DNA of 64,000 bases, taken from positions 310,001 to 374,000 of the forward strand of contig CAKZPF010000004.1 of assembly GCA_937138625.1 (NCBI GenBank), in the 5' to 3' direction. Made by a program: the position numbers and the translations under genes. Below the pieces are notes generated by a model. It did no database searches and had not been told where the DNA came from. It saw only the letters and a list, made by a program, of their open reading frames with translations. This document shows positions 47,680 through 56,118 of this stretch, piece by piece (the stretch's first letter is position 1; every line of letters begins with the position of its first letter). Source of the DNA: an uncultured Caulobacteraceae bacterium (GTDB lineage Bacteria > Pseudomonadota > Alphaproteobacteria > Caulobacterales > Caulobacteraceae).

Positions 47680-48102
47680 ATGAGCATTCACGCAACCCCA
47701 ATACAGCATGGCACCGAAGCTCGCTTCCAAGCCGACATTGATCACGATGGCACACTGGATCAGGTTAAACTGGTTCATTATGAAGACAAAAATGGCCATC
47801 ATTTTAGTGCCCTGGTCGAGCGCTATGGGAATGGCTCACAGCCTGGTAACGCCGCCATCGCCACCGACACGCGCCCGGGTCAGGCCCTGGGTGAGGGCCC
47901 TGTGCTGACGTTCTCTGGCGCGCTAGAAACCGATGACCTGACACCGGGCTTTTTTGAAGTGAGCTTTGACAATAGCGTCGATGGCGGCTTCGAAGTTCAA
48001 TATACAGATCGTGTGCTTGTTCCCTCGGGCAAAGTAAACGGTCAATGGCGTGAGTCCGACGGTTTCAAGCTGGCAAATCCGCAAGCCGTTGATCTGCGAT
48101 AG
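47680..48102 (+). CDS. Unrecognised 140-residue protein with DxDxDG loop, paralogue A
   Basis: 140 residues, beta-rich, acidic, no signal peptide. AGGAGG (47668-47673) precedes the ATG. Residues 19-27 (DIDHDGTLD) form a calcium loop of the VCBS/FG-GAP type, followed by QVKLVHYEDKNGHHFSALVE. It aligns throughout with the next gene: ERYGNG/QRYGGG, LTFSGALE/LQFSGASLE, VQYTDRV/VTYTDKV. Eight bases separate the pair, which is a tandem duplication. Function unknown; extracellular proteins often use this loop for folding on export. Confidence 0.77.
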   Translation: MSIHATPIQHGTEARFQADIDHDGTLDQVKLVHYEDKNGHHFSALVERYGNGSQPGNAAIATDTRPGQALGEGPVLTFSGALETDDLTPGFFEVSFDNSVDGGFEVQYTDRVLVPSGKVNGQWRESDGFKLANPQAVDLR

Positions 48103-48110
48103 GTGAAATC

Positions 48111-48566
48111 ATGAACACCTTAGCGGAAACCCATTTACCGGACACCCATGGCACCCGAGAAGCCCATGGAAGCCAGGTCAATTTTTGGGCTGACGTCAAC
48201 CAAGATGGTGCCCTCGATCATGTGCGGGCCATTGCCTACGAAACCGGTGACGGCATTGATTTCAGTGTGTTTGTGCAGCGCTATGGCGGCGGGATCGAAG
48301 GTCAACCTGCCCTCGATACGGCTCAATATTATGGTTCGGAAATCAACCCAGATCGCGCCGTGTTGCAATTCTCGGGCGCGTCACTTGAGGCCGGCGACCA
48401 AACACCTGGTCGCTTTCATCTGTATTTTGACGGCCCCCAAGACGGCTTTCGTGTGACCTACACGGATAAGGTGGCCTTGGAAACGCCCATCACAACGGAC
48501 GAGAAAAACTGGCCCGAGCCCGTGACAGAGCGCGATGCCGACCCTGTTCAGGTGCCAACCTTCTGA
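48111..48566 (+). CDS. Unrecognised 151-residue protein with DxNxDG loop, paralogue B
   Basis: 151 residues. It is the diverged tandem copy of the 140-residue protein. The calcium-type loop is DVNQDGALD (residues 28-36), then HVRAIAYETGDGIDFSVFVQ and RYGGG. It has an additional Pro/Glu-rich tail. No cysteine and no signal peptide. The shared pattern of small, AT-flanked genes and a strong terminator at 48621 mark it as part of the dispersed set. Confidence 0.77.
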   Translation: MNTLAETHLPDTHGTREAHGSQVNFWADVNQDGALDHVRAIAYETGDGIDFSVFVQRYGGGIEGQPALDTAQYYGSEINPDRAVLQFSGASLEAGDQTPGRFHLYFDGPQDGFRVTYTDKVALETPITTDEKNWPEPVTERDADPVQVPTF

Positions 48567-48620
48567 GACCACAAGCGTACCTCATAGGCCAACAGGCCAC
48601 CAAGCATACCTCAAACTCAA

Positions 48621-48646
48621 GGACCGTATGGTCCCTGTTTTTTTTT
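48621..48646 (+). terminator. Intrinsic terminator after the 151-residue gene
   Basis: A perfect five-pair stem GGACC/GGTCC around GTAT, extended by weaker pairs, followed by CTG and nine T. It ends the paralogue pair 55 bases after its stop and insulates it from tRNA-Leu. Confidence 0.82.
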
Positions 48647-48679
48647 GCACAAAGCCAATGCATCACATCTGAAAGGAAA

Positions 48680-48766
48680 TGGTGCCCCCGGTCTGACTCG
48701 AACAGACACTCCTTGCGGAACTCGATTTTGAGTCGAGCGCGTCTACCAATTCCGCCACGGGGGCAC
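48680..48766 (-). tRNA. tRNA-Leu (anticodon CAA)
   Basis: An 87-base cloverleaf on the minus strand with a long variable arm. It begins GTGCCCCCGTGGCGGAATTG and ends CCGGGGGCACCA with encoded CCA. The anticodon stem CTCGA/TCGAG encloses CTCAAAA, anticodon CAA, which reads UUG. The GGCGGAATTGGTAGACGC D-arm is typical of tRNA-Leu. Confidence 0.96.
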
Positions 48767-48872
48767 GCGTGCGGCGCATCCTAGTCATTTGCGCCCCGAG
48801 GTCAATCATTGATTTTACATGGCCGCGATTTCTGACTTCGCAACGGGGGGGACACCTGCTAAGCCTGCGCTC

Positions 48873-49460
48873 ATGTTGAAAAAACTCTATCATTGGACTT
48901 TGCGTTTGGCGGAAAGCCCACGGGCCGAGCCGGCGCTCGCCGCTGTTTCATTTGCCGAAAGCTCGTTTTTTCCCATCCCACCGGATGTGATGTTGGCGCC
49001 CATGATGTTGGCCCGTCCCGACAAGGCCTTTCGCTATGCTCTTGTCTGCACAATGGCCTCAGCCATGGGAGGGCTTTTTGGCTATGCCATTGGCTATTTC
49101 TTTTTCACCACCATTGGCGAGGCGATATTTGCCTTCTACGGGCATACCGATGGGCTCGAGACCTTCCGCGAAGCCTATCAGACCTATGGCATCTGGACGA
49201 TTGTGGCCTCGGGGCTCACACCTATCCCTTATAAGCTCATCACCATTGCCTCAGGCGCGGCACAGTTCAACATCTGGATTTTCTTCGTCGCCTCCTTCCT
49301 GACACGAGGCGCGCGGTTTTTCTTCCTAGCCCTTGTGTTGCGGAAATTTGGCGATGAAATGCGCGAGATCCTGGACAAGCGCTTGGGCCTGATCACCGCA
49401 CTGGTCTTTGTGGCCATTGTCTTGGGCTTTCTGAGCTTGAAATATGTTTTGCCTTCATGA
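48873..49460 (+). CDS. YqaA/DedA-like membrane protein (SNARE-associated family)
   Basis: 195 residues with about five membrane segments. The signature is in SFAESSFFPIPPDVMLAPMM (acidic residue and Pro-Pro of the re-entrant loop) and GLTPIPYKLITIASGAAQFN. Relatives are membrane transporters or lipid flippases (the DedA/VTT fold); YqaA is uncharacterised. The ATG at 48873 starts MLKKLYHWTLRL; the upstream extension to 48819 lacks support. Its end overlaps dsbB by four bases, and the trio YqaA–DsbB–Coq7 is conserved in Alphaproteobacteria. Confidence 0.88.
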   Translation: MLKKLYHWTLRLAESPRAEPALAAVSFAESSFFPIPPDVMLAPMMLARPDKAFRYALVCTMASAMGGLFGYAIGYFFFTTIGEAIFAFYGHTDGLETFREAYQTYGIWTIVASGLTPIPYKLITIASGAAQFNIWIFFVASFLTRGARFFFLALVLRKFGDEMREILDKRLGLITALVFVAIVLGFLSLKYVLPS

Positions 49461-49957
49461 TCACGCGGCGCACCATTGGCATCTGGGGCGTGGGCCTCGT
49501 GGCCCTAGGGATGCTGGCGGCGGCCCATAGCTTTGAACGGCTTTTGGGGCTCGATCCTTGCCTGTTGTGTCTGCGCCAGCGCGAGTCCTATTGGGTGGTG
49601 CTGACGTTTGCCGCCTTGGGCATGGTGCTGGCGAAAATCAGGCCCCGGCGGGTGGAAACAGCGCAAGCCTTTGTTGGCCTCGGGCTGGTGCACGGCCTGA
49701 GCATGGCGGGGTTTCATGTGGGCGTGGAACAGGGCTGGTGGCCCGGCCCGGCCGCCTGCAGCGCGGGGGCCGCAAACCTCAGCGGGCTGGATTTGACCAC
49801 GGCCTTGGACGCCCCCGTAAGGGCCCCCAGTTGTGCCGATATCGCCTGGCAATTTTTAGGCCTCAGCATGGCGGCCTGGAACGCAATTGTCCTTGTGGGG
49901 TTGCTTGCCTTTGTGGGCGTCCGGCTTTACGATTTGCACCATCATGACCGCTCCTGA
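49457..49957 (+). CDS. dsbB: Disulfide bond formation protein B
   Basis: 166 residues with four membrane helices. The first redox pair is GLDPCLLCLRQRE and the second pair is PAACSAGAAN with VRAPSCADIAWQFLGLSMAA, the DsbB pattern. It passes electrons from DsbA to ubiquinone at the inner membrane. It overlaps the YqaA gene by four bases and coq7 by 14, so it is translated in a coupled unit with a ubiquinone gene. Confidence 0.93.
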   Translation: MITRRTIGIWGVGLVALGMLAAAHSFERLLGLDPCLLCLRQRESYWVVLTFAALGMVLAKIRPRRVETAQAFVGLGLVHGLSMAGFHVGVEQGWWPGPAACSAGAANLSGLDLTTALDAPVRAPSCADIAWQFLGLSMAAWNAIVLVGLLAFVGVRLYDLHHHDRS

Positions 49958-50534
49958 CCCCACCCCCAAGACCAAACGACCACCGCGCCCCCTGCCCCCC
50001 GGTGCCGAGGGCGTTAAACGCCGCATCGAGGAAATCTTGCGGGTGGACCACGCTGGGGAATATGGCGCTGTACACATCTATCGTGGCCAAAAGGCGGTGT
50101 TTGCCAAAACCGCCCACAAGCGCGAGATCGCTGAACAATTGGACGAGATGAAGGGTCATGAAGAAGAACACCTGGCCCATTTCGACGCTTTGCTCAAAGC
50201 CCGGGGCGCCCGCCCGACCGCGCTTGCGCCATTTTGGCGGTTGGGCGGTTTTATGATGGGCGCGACCACGGCCCTGATGGGAGAAAAAGCAGCCCATGCC
50301 TGCACCGCCGCCGTCGAGACCGTGATCGAGGGCCATTACGCCGACCAGATCGCCGAAATTGAAGACACAGACCCCGAGCTCGCCAAAACCTTGGCGCAAT
50401 TCCGCGAGGATGAACTGCACCACCGCGACATCGCGCTCGAGGGGGGAGCCGAAGACACCCCTGGCTATAAGTTGATTTCAGGCGTCATCGGTGGGATTTG
50501 CAAACTGGCCATCAAAACCAGTGAAAAGATCTAG
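49944..50534 (+). CDS. coq7: Demethoxyubiquinone hydroxylase Coq7
   Basis: 196 residues of the ferritin-like di-iron fold: LRVDHAGEYGAVHIYRGQ with the first Glu, the HEEEHLAHFD motif, VIEGHYADQ and EDELHHRDIALEGGA supply iron ligands. It hydroxylates demethoxyubiquinone at C6 in the inner membrane. The start at 49944 overlaps dsbB. The N-terminus is Pro-rich. Its end overlaps the stop of the HNH gene on the other strand by four bases. UbiG at 4321 acts just after it in the pathway. Confidence 0.94.
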   Translation: MTAPDPTPKTKRPPRPLPPGAEGVKRRIEEILRVDHAGEYGAVHIYRGQKAVFAKTAHKREIAEQLDEMKGHEEEHLAHFDALLKARGARPTALAPFWRLGGFMMGATTALMGEKAAHACTAAVETVIEGHYADQIAEIEDTDPELAKTLAQFREDELHHRDIALEGGAEDTPGYKLISGVIGGICKLAIKTSEKI

Positions 50535-51088
50535 GCCTCGAGCTCGGCATCCCAATAGAGATAATCCTGCCAACTTTCATGTAGATATTGCGGCGGAAAG
50601 CGGCGGCCCTGGGCGCGCAGCTCAAAAACGCTAGGCTGGCGGGGCCAATGCTGAGGACTCATGTGGGCTTCGCGCAGGGATTTGCGGCCCTTTTTCAAAT
50701 TACACGGCGAACAGGCGGTGACGATATTGTCCCAGGTTGTGCGCCCGCCGCGTGCCCGGGGCACCAAATGATCGAACGTTAGATCCTGCGGCGCACCACA
50801 ATATTGGCAGGCAAAGCCATCCCGCAAAAACACATTAAATCGCGTAAAGGCCGGCGCTGGTTTTTGTTTGACGTAATCTTTCAAACAAACGACCGACGGC
50901 AAACGCATGGCAAAGCTGGGGGAGTGGATTTCTTGCTCATATTCCTCGAGGACATGAACACGTTCCAGGAACACCGCCTTGATGGTGTCCTGCCAAGACC
51001 ATAATGACAAAGGAAAATACGAGAGCGGCTGGTAATCCGCATTCAGCACCAGGGCGGGATGAGAGGACAATGTGGCCTCAACTCCCAT
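50531..51088 (-). CDS. HNH endonuclease family protein
   Basis: 185 residues. LVLNADYQPLSYFPLSLWSW is the conserved alphaproteobacterial N-terminus, and the zinc-bearing HNH domain reads CQYCGAPQDLTFDHLVPRAR, GGRTTWDNIVTACSPC, NLKKG (CxxC, DH, N, CxxC). Chromosomal members of this type are common and their DNA substrate is unknown. There are no phage or restriction genes nearby, so it is probably a housekeeping gene. Confidence 0.9.
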   Translation of the reverse strand: MGVEATLSSHPALVLNADYQPLSYFPLSLWSWQDTIKAVFLERVHVLEEYEQEIHSPSFAMRLPSVVCLKDYVKQKPAPAFTRFNVFLRDGFACQYCGAPQDLTFDHLVPRARGGRTTWDNIVTACSPCNLKKGRKSLREAHMSPQHWPRQPSVFELRAQGRRFPPQYLHESWQDYLYWDAELEA

Positions 51089-51197
51089 GCGGAGCCCCCT
51101 GCCTATTCTGGCTGTGGTAAGCGTGTGGCGTACCGAAGAATACCGTGAAGACCTGCTCTCCTTCTGATTCTGACCTTACTCTAGACGATTTGCCGGC

Positions 51198-51905
51198 CTA
51201 TGACGAGACCGGATTGCGCACCGGCTCAGGCGGCACCTGACCGGCACACCGACCCGACAACGCGTCCGCCGCAAACCTGGCGGCAAAGGTGGCCGTTTCA
51301 GGGTCAATGCCATGGGGCAAATTGGGCACCAAACGATATTGCGGACAGCAACCCGCATCCGCCAGCACCGTCGCCGACAACAGCGTCATATCCGCAGGCA
51401 CAACATCATCCACCAAACCATGGGCCAAAAACACGGGCGGGTGTGTTTTGATCTCGGTTTTCAGGGCCTTTGGGTCCGGCAACAGCCCCGACAGCCCAAT
51501 GATCCCTGCCACAGGTTGGGGCAAGCGCAAGCCCACATGCAAGGCCATCATGCACCCTTGCGAAAATCCCAACAGCACCATTTTCGATAGCGGCAGGTTG
51601 TATTTGCGCCCCTCGGCCTCAAGGAAAGCCTGCACATTCGGGGCGGCCAAACGTGCGCCCAGGGCAATTTCATCCGATGACAAGGTTTTCAAATCAAACC
51701 ACTGCCGCCCCTGTGGATATCCCGGCACCGGGTCCGGGGCATGGGGAGCCACGATTGCGGCCTTGGGCAAAATGTCTTGAAAACTGGGGGCCAAACCGAT
51801 CAGGTCATCCCCATCGGCGCCAAAGCCATGCAGCATCACCACCAAGGCCTCGGGCGCGGCACCATTTTGCGGCAACAACCGCGGACCATCAAGCATCGTA
51901 ACCAT
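51198..51905 (-). CDS. Phospholipase/carboxylesterase (alpha/beta hydrolase)
   Basis: 235 residues. LHGFGADGDDLIGLAPSFQ with the oxyanion region, the nucleophile elbow LLGFSQGCMMALHVGLR, Asp in LVDDVVPADM and His in NLPHGIDPE give a complete triad. The family includes carboxylesterase EstB and acyl-protein thioesterases. A natural substrate cannot be named. It starts at 51905 (or 51896) and follows the 396-residue unrecognised gene by 44 bases on the same strand. Confidence 0.9.
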   Translation of the reverse strand: MVTMLDGPRLLPQNGAAPEALVVMLHGFGADGDDLIGLAPSFQDILPKAAIVAPHAPDPVPGYPQGRQWFDLKTLSSDEIALGARLAAPNVQAFLEAEGRKYNLPLSKMVLLGFSQGCMMALHVGLRLPQPVAGIIGLSGLLPDPKALKTEIKTHPPVFLAHGLVDDVVPADMTLLSATVLADAGCCPQYRLVPNLPHGIDPETATFAARFAADALSGRCAGQVPPEPVRNPVSS

Positions 51906-51949
51906 ATGGATTATCTAGCAGGTTATGCCCAAATGGCCAGGGGGCAAAT

Positions 51950-53140
51950 CTATTGTTCCAAAAGAAGGGTGAAGGTTTTCCCCTTCAGCTCGCCGCTGGT
52001 GAATTTCACTGAGCCTATAACGGTCTCTGGCACCCAATTGTCGTTGATGTCCTCCCAATTGGCCTTGTCTACCTTTTCGGCAACCCGGTTCAGCTGCGCC
52101 TCGCGCGCCTTGACTTGTTGTTGCCAGGCTTGCTCGGCCTGCTGGGGCGTGGGGCCTTGAGGGATAACGATCACACGAGGTTGCCCCGGGGAATCGATGA
52201 TCGGCCCGTTGCCATAGGGGTCACCGTAAAAACGGGTATTGGCTTGGGTGTATTCGGCGATCCAAGCCGCCTTATTACTTTTGATCTCCCACAGGGATTG
52301 TTGCGCCAGATAGACATCACGTCGTGTGTACCCGGATTTGGCTTCCCAGCGCTGGTCGCCATAATTGCTGATCAGATAGAGTTTCTTGCCTGAGGTGAAG
52401 GTGAAGACCTTGTCAGGCGTAGCGTCCTGACTGAGCTCTTGGTCCGTGGGGGCCCCAATCACACGGCCCAATTCATGAAACTGGTTGATGTCTCCACGGT
52501 CACTTAGCACGCGCTGTTGAAAAGCCGCAAGGTCCGGTATGTGTTGATATTTCTCAAGATCTTTAAGGCGCTGGTGCTCCAGGCGCGCACGGGCGCTGTC
52601 CAAGCTGCGTTCTGACAGTACCGACACGGTATTGGTCCGCCATTGTGCACTTTCATAGTGATAAACGTCTTGCAGGCCGTCACTACGGTCCTGTGCGCGC
52701 CAATCGTTGTCTTTCAGTTCTTGCACATCTTCGGGCGACATTTGCTCGCGGAAAATGGAGAACGGCGTATCGCGATAGTACAAAATCACATTGGGATTGT
52801 CTTCTTTAATGCCATTTTTATTGAAATCCTCACGGGGGTGACGAATGTGTTCTACAGAACGACCGTCTCCTTCCTGACTGATGACCAGCAGGCGTGTGCC
52901 GGAAGAAAACTCATAAATGCCATCATTGATTTTATCGCGGCTGTAGTCCGTATCGTCTTCAACATTCAACAGCGCCCCGAGATCCCAGGCCTCGTTGACC
53001 ACCCCCCCTTCATTCAACACATGCACCAGAAACTCATCGTAGTTCATTCTTGAACGCACAAAATCTCGGGACTGCGCTTCAGCCAACGAAGAATTGGGGT
53101 TTAATTTGTCACCAAACTGGGTCACGGCATGGGTTTCCAT
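51950..53140 (-). CDS. Unrecognised 396-residue protein with internal repeat
   Basis: 396 residues from the ATG at 53140 (the open frame reaches 53227). No signal peptide. An internal repeat is visible: IYEFSSGTRLLVISQEGDGR (75-94) against VFTFTSGKKLYLISNYGDQR (245-264), each preceded by about 40 similar residues, and a third, shorter echo VKFTSGELKGKTFTLLLEQ ends the protein. Residues 105-113 (DFNKNGIKE) form a DxNxNG calcium-type loop. No family is recognised. It lies between the carboxylesterase and the M2 peptidase genes, in a gap like those of the small genes. Confidence 0.72.
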   Translation of the reverse strand: METHAVTQFGDKLNPNSSLAEAQSRDFVRSRMNYDEFLVHVLNEGGVVNEAWDLGALLNVEDDTDYSRDKINDGIYEFSSGTRLLVISQEGDGRSVEHIRHPREDFNKNGIKEDNPNVILYYRDTPFSIFREQMSPEDVQELKDNDWRAQDRSDGLQDVYHYESAQWRTNTVSVLSERSLDSARARLEHQRLKDLEKYQHIPDLAAFQQRVLSDRGDINQFHELGRVIGAPTDQELSQDATPDKVFTFTSGKKLYLISNYGDQRWEAKSGYTRRDVYLAQQSLWEIKSNKAAWIAEYTQANTRFYGDPYGNGPIIDSPGQPRVIVIPQGPTPQQAEQAWQQQVKAREAQLNRVAEKVDKANWEDINDNWVPETVIGSVKFTSGELKGKTFTLLLEQ

Positions 53141-53354
53141 TGTGGTTTTAGGTGACCATCTCTTAACATAACTGCGTAAATACCAATGCGAACTTATGTG
53201 TACATTTTTTCTGCGCGTTATTGACAATTCACAATAGACTTTTCGTCCGCCGCACCATCAGGTTCGCCCTTGACCTTTTGTTAACAATGCCGTTTGCTGC
53301 TCGCCTCGTGGGGGAAAGCTCACGCTTTTGATATGGGATAAGGACAATCACACT

Positions 53355-55181
53355 ATGAAACACACCAAAGCCTTGTTAACGGTTGCGGTCTCGGTTGTGG
53401 CCCTTGGATTTGGGGCCGCCATGACCAGTAAACCCGCCGAGATGAAAGCCAAGCCCACTGTGGCAGAGGCCCGGGCCTTTTTGGAAGATGCCCAAGAGAA
53501 AATTTCCAAGCAAAGCGAATATGCAGCCCGTGCCTATTGGGTGCAGGCCAATTTCATCACTGAAGATACACAGTGGTTGGCCGCCAAGGCGGGCGCGGAA
53601 TCAACCCAGCTGATGGTGAATTTGGCCAATGACGCCAAGCGCTTTAATGATGTGGACCTGCCCGCCGATCTTGCGCGGCAGATGAAAATTCTGAAAACCG
53701 CCATCACCCTGCCGGCTCCACAAAAGGACGGGGCGGCCGCGGAACTCTCGACCATTGGCTCGCGCATGGAAGGGGTCTATGGCGCGGGAAAATTCACCAT
53801 TGACGGCAAAACCATGGATCTAGGCCAAGCCGAGGAAATTCTGGCCCAGTCGCGTGACCCCAAAATGCTGGAAGCGGTCTGGACAGGTTGGCGCACGGTA
53901 TCACCCGCAATGAAAGACGACTATGCCCGTCAAGTGGAAATCGCCAACGAAGGCGCCCGCGAGCTGGGCTTCAAGGATGTGGGGGATTTGTGGCGCGCGG
54001 GTTATGACATGCCGGCCGAGGATTTCGCCCAAGAGGTGGATCGCCTGTGGATGCAGGTCGAGCCATTTTACAAAGACCTGCATTGCTATGTGCGTGGCCG
54101 CCTGAATGATCAATATGGTGACGGTGTGCAACCCCGTACGGGCCCCATCAAAGCCCACCTGCTGGGCAATATGTGGTCGCAACAGTGGGGCAATGTCTAT
54201 CCGCTGGTGGCCCCCAAAGGGGCCGAGAAAGGCTACAGCCTCGACAATCTGCTGGTGACCAAAAATTACGATGCCATGCAGATGATGAAAACCGGCGAGA
54301 AGTTTTATACCTCGATTGGTCTGGATCCGCTTCCGCAAACCTTCTGGACGCGTTCGCTGATCACCAAGCCCGAAGACCGCGAAGTGGTTTGTCACGCTTC
54401 GGCCTGGAATGTGAACGATGTCGATGATCTGCGCGTGAAAATGTGCACCAAAGTCAACGGTGAGGATTTCTATACCATCCACCACGAACTGGGGCACAAC
54501 TACTATCAGCGGGCCTATAATGAACAGCCTGTGTTGTATCGGGGCGGGGCCAATGATGGCTTCCACGAAGCCATTGGGGACTTCATCGCCTTGTCGGCAC
54601 AAACCCCTGTTTATCTGAACCAAATCGGGCTGCTGAATAAGGTGCCCACGTCGGGCAATGCGGACACGGCTTACCTGTTGCGGTCGGCCTTGGACAAAAT
54701 TGCCTTCTTGCCCTTTGGTCTGCTGATCGACAAATGGCGCTGGCAGGTGTTTTCAGGCGAAGTGACGCCGGCGAATTACAATGACGCCTGGTGGGACCTG
54801 CGCACCCAATACCAAGGAATCGTGCCGCCAAATGCCCGCACCGAAGCCAACTTTGACCCCGGTGCCAAGTACCACATTCCTGGCAATACGCCTTATATGC
54901 GGTATTTCCTGGCGCACATTCTGCAGTTCCAGTTCCACAAAGCCGCCTGTGACATGATCGGCTGGGAAGGCCCCCTGCATCGCTGCTCGATCTATAACAA
55001 CAAAGAGGTTGGCGAGAAGTTCAACGCCATGATGGAAATGGGCATGTCCCAGCCCTGGCCTGATGCGCTGGAGGCCTTTACGGGCACCCGGCAAATGGAC
55101 GCCAGCGCCGTGGCCGAGTACTACGCGCCCCTGACCGCTTGGCTGCAAGAGCAAAACAAAGGCGAACAGTGCGGCTGGTAA
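53355..55181 (+). CDS. M2 family metallopeptidase (peptidyl-dipeptidase A-like)
   Basis: 608 residues. A signal peptide or lipoprotein-like leader (KALLTVAVSVVALGFGAA) precedes an M2 zinc peptidase with HHELGHNYYQRAYN (HExxH) and the third ligand Glu in GFHEAIGDFIALSA. The blocks VQANFITEDTQWLAAKAGAE and WVNDVDDLRVK-like CSIYNNKEVGEKFNAMMEM match bacterial angiotensin-converting-enzyme homologues, which release C-terminal dipeptides in the periplasm. The start at 53355 follows AAGGA at 12 bases; the upstream frame to 53328 has no support. Confidence 0.93.
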   Translation: MKHTKALLTVAVSVVALGFGAAMTSKPAEMKAKPTVAEARAFLEDAQEKISKQSEYAARAYWVQANFITEDTQWLAAKAGAESTQLMVNLANDAKRFNDVDLPADLARQMKILKTAITLPAPQKDGAAAELSTIGSRMEGVYGAGKFTIDGKTMDLGQAEEILAQSRDPKMLEAVWTGWRTVSPAMKDDYARQVEIANEGARELGFKDVGDLWRAGYDMPAEDFAQEVDRLWMQVEPFYKDLHCYVRGRLNDQYGDGVQPRTGPIKAHLLGNMWSQQWGNVYPLVAPKGAEKGYSLDNLLVTKNYDAMQMMKTGEKFYTSIGLDPLPQTFWTRSLITKPEDREVVCHASAWNVNDVDDLRVKMCTKVNGEDFYTIHHELGHNYYQRAYNEQPVLYRGGANDGFHEAIGDFIALSAQTPVYLNQIGLLNKVPTSGNADTAYLLRSALDKIAFLPFGLLIDKWRWQVFSGEVTPANYNDAWWDLRTQYQGIVPPNARTEANFDPGAKYHIPGNTPYMRYFLAHILQFQFHKAACDMIGWEGPLHRCSIYNNKEVGEKFNAMMEMGMSQPWPDALEAFTGTRQMDASAVAEYYAPLTAWLQEQNKGEQCGW

Positions 55182-55206
55182 CTCTTGACTGCTGAACCTG
55201 ACGAGA

Positions 55207-55238
55207 AACGCCGTCCTTCGGGGCGGCGTTTTTTTATC
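55207..55238 (+). terminator. Intrinsic terminator after the M2 peptidase gene
   Basis: A ten-pair stem AACGCCGTCC/GGGCGGCGTT with the stable tetraloop TTCG, followed by TTTTT. It lies 25 bases after the stop of the peptidase gene and separates it from the small gene cluster. Confidence 0.92.
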
Positions 55239-55325
55239 AATCGCATCCTCAAAATGCTCCCCCTTTACAAACCCCAACCGTTGCGATATCGTCATAATCA
55301 CGAAACAAAAGGGAGAAATATCGAA

Positions 55326-55637
55326 ATGAATACCATCACCCCCATGAACACCGTTGCCGCCTCGACCATTCAGCCAGATCCTGGCTTTTCCATTGAAGGC
55401 GAAACCGTTGCGAGCTTCCCGCATTGGCAAGGGGACAAATATGACCGCGCGGTCATCAAGCAAAATGGCAATAGCTTCTCGATCGAGCTTTATAACGACA
55501 GCGGTATTATGAAACTGATGGTCAAAAACCCCGAGGTGCAAACCCTGGGCACCCTCCCCATCAACACCACCATTGACGGCGTTGAAATCAACATCCGCCG
55601 GGAAAATGGGATCTTGAAAGTCGAAACCATCAAATAA
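55326..55637 (+). CDS. Unrecognised 103-residue beta-rich protein
   Basis: 103 residues, likely all-beta: FPHWQGDKYDRAVIKQNGNS then FSIELYNDSGIMKLMVKN and EINIRRENGILKVETIK. No cysteine and no signal peptide. AAAGGGAG lies 12-15 bases before the ATG at 55326. The leader holds CATAAT (55293-55298) and the short palindrome CGATATCG (55284-55291). I do not recognise the fold; its position among the other small genes and after a strong terminator suggests a gene of the same set. Confidence 0.7.
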   Translation: MNTITPMNTVAASTIQPDPGFSIEGETVASFPHWQGDKYDRAVIKQNGNSFSIELYNDSGIMKLMVKNPEVQTLGTLPINTTIDGVEINIRRENGILKVETIK

Positions 55638-55658
55638 AGATCGTCACAAAAAAGCACA

Positions 55659-55687
55659 TTGCCTTCACAATTTCTTTGTGATAGATT
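55659..55687 (+). promoter_or_regulatory. Putative promoter with inverted repeat in the spacer
   Basis: TTGCCT (55659-55664) and TAGATT (55682-55687) are 17 bases apart. The spacer is an inverted repeat, TCACAA-TTTCT-TTGTGA, so a regulator would sit exactly between the boxes. It drives the 97-residue gene, 49 bases downstream. Confidence 0.5.
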
Positions 55688-55735
55688 GCGAAGCGTAATC
55701 AGAATTACATCAAATCGATAAGGAAGGAAATTCAT

Positions 55736-56029
55736 ATGCCCAACAAATCAGTCTCCAATTGCATTATGCCCGGTGCTTCGGGGCATACCGACATCGCCAT
55801 TAAGGAAAAAGCCTTTACTGGTGCTGTGGACAATGCCGAGCAAGGCGCTGGCAACGCAAATCACACCTCTCAGGTTCAAGCTGAGGCTACGGAAGTCAAA
55901 GGTGGCAACACCTTTATGGCCCCGCCTGTTCAACGTGACACCACAGACCAGGGCCGTGATTGCCTTTACAACGACCCTGCCCAAAAGAAAATCATGAAGG
56001 ATCCATCCTTCTACCCCGGTGGCTTTTAA
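55736..56029 (+). CDS. Unrecognised 97-residue protein
   Basis: 97 residues. It starts MPNKSVSNCIMPGASGHTDI and ends DPSFYPGGF. The N-terminus VSN is shared with the 59- and 73-residue proteins but this may be chance. It has two cysteines (residues 9 and 75), is rich in Ala, Thr and Asn, and lacks a signal peptide. AAGGAAGG precedes the ATG at good distance. The terminator at 56059 follows it. Function unknown; codon usage and composition look like neighbouring small genes. Confidence 0.7.
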   Translation: MPNKSVSNCIMPGASGHTDIAIKEKAFTGAVDNAEQGAGNANHTSQVQAEATEVKGGNTFMAPPVQRDTTDQGRDCLYNDPAQKKIMKDPSFYPGGF

Positions 56030-56058
56030 GTCCAAGCCCCGAAAACATCATATAGAAG

Positions 56059-56089
56059 ATGCGGCTTTGGGTAACCAAGGCCGCATTTT
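56059..56089 (+). terminator. Intrinsic terminator after the 97-residue gene
   Basis: A 12-pair stem (56059-56070 with 56075-56086, one wobble) around GTAA, followed by a short TTTT. It ends 30 bases after the stop of the 97-residue gene and lies 30 bases before the next ATG. Confidence 0.78.
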
Positions 56090-56118
56090 CGAAAGTAAAC
56101 ACCACACAGGAGAGCACC

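Noticed and set aside
55665-55681. CRP binding site
   Set aside because: The half-sites are in the reverse order (TCACA first, TGTGA second), so it is an inverted repeat of another type.
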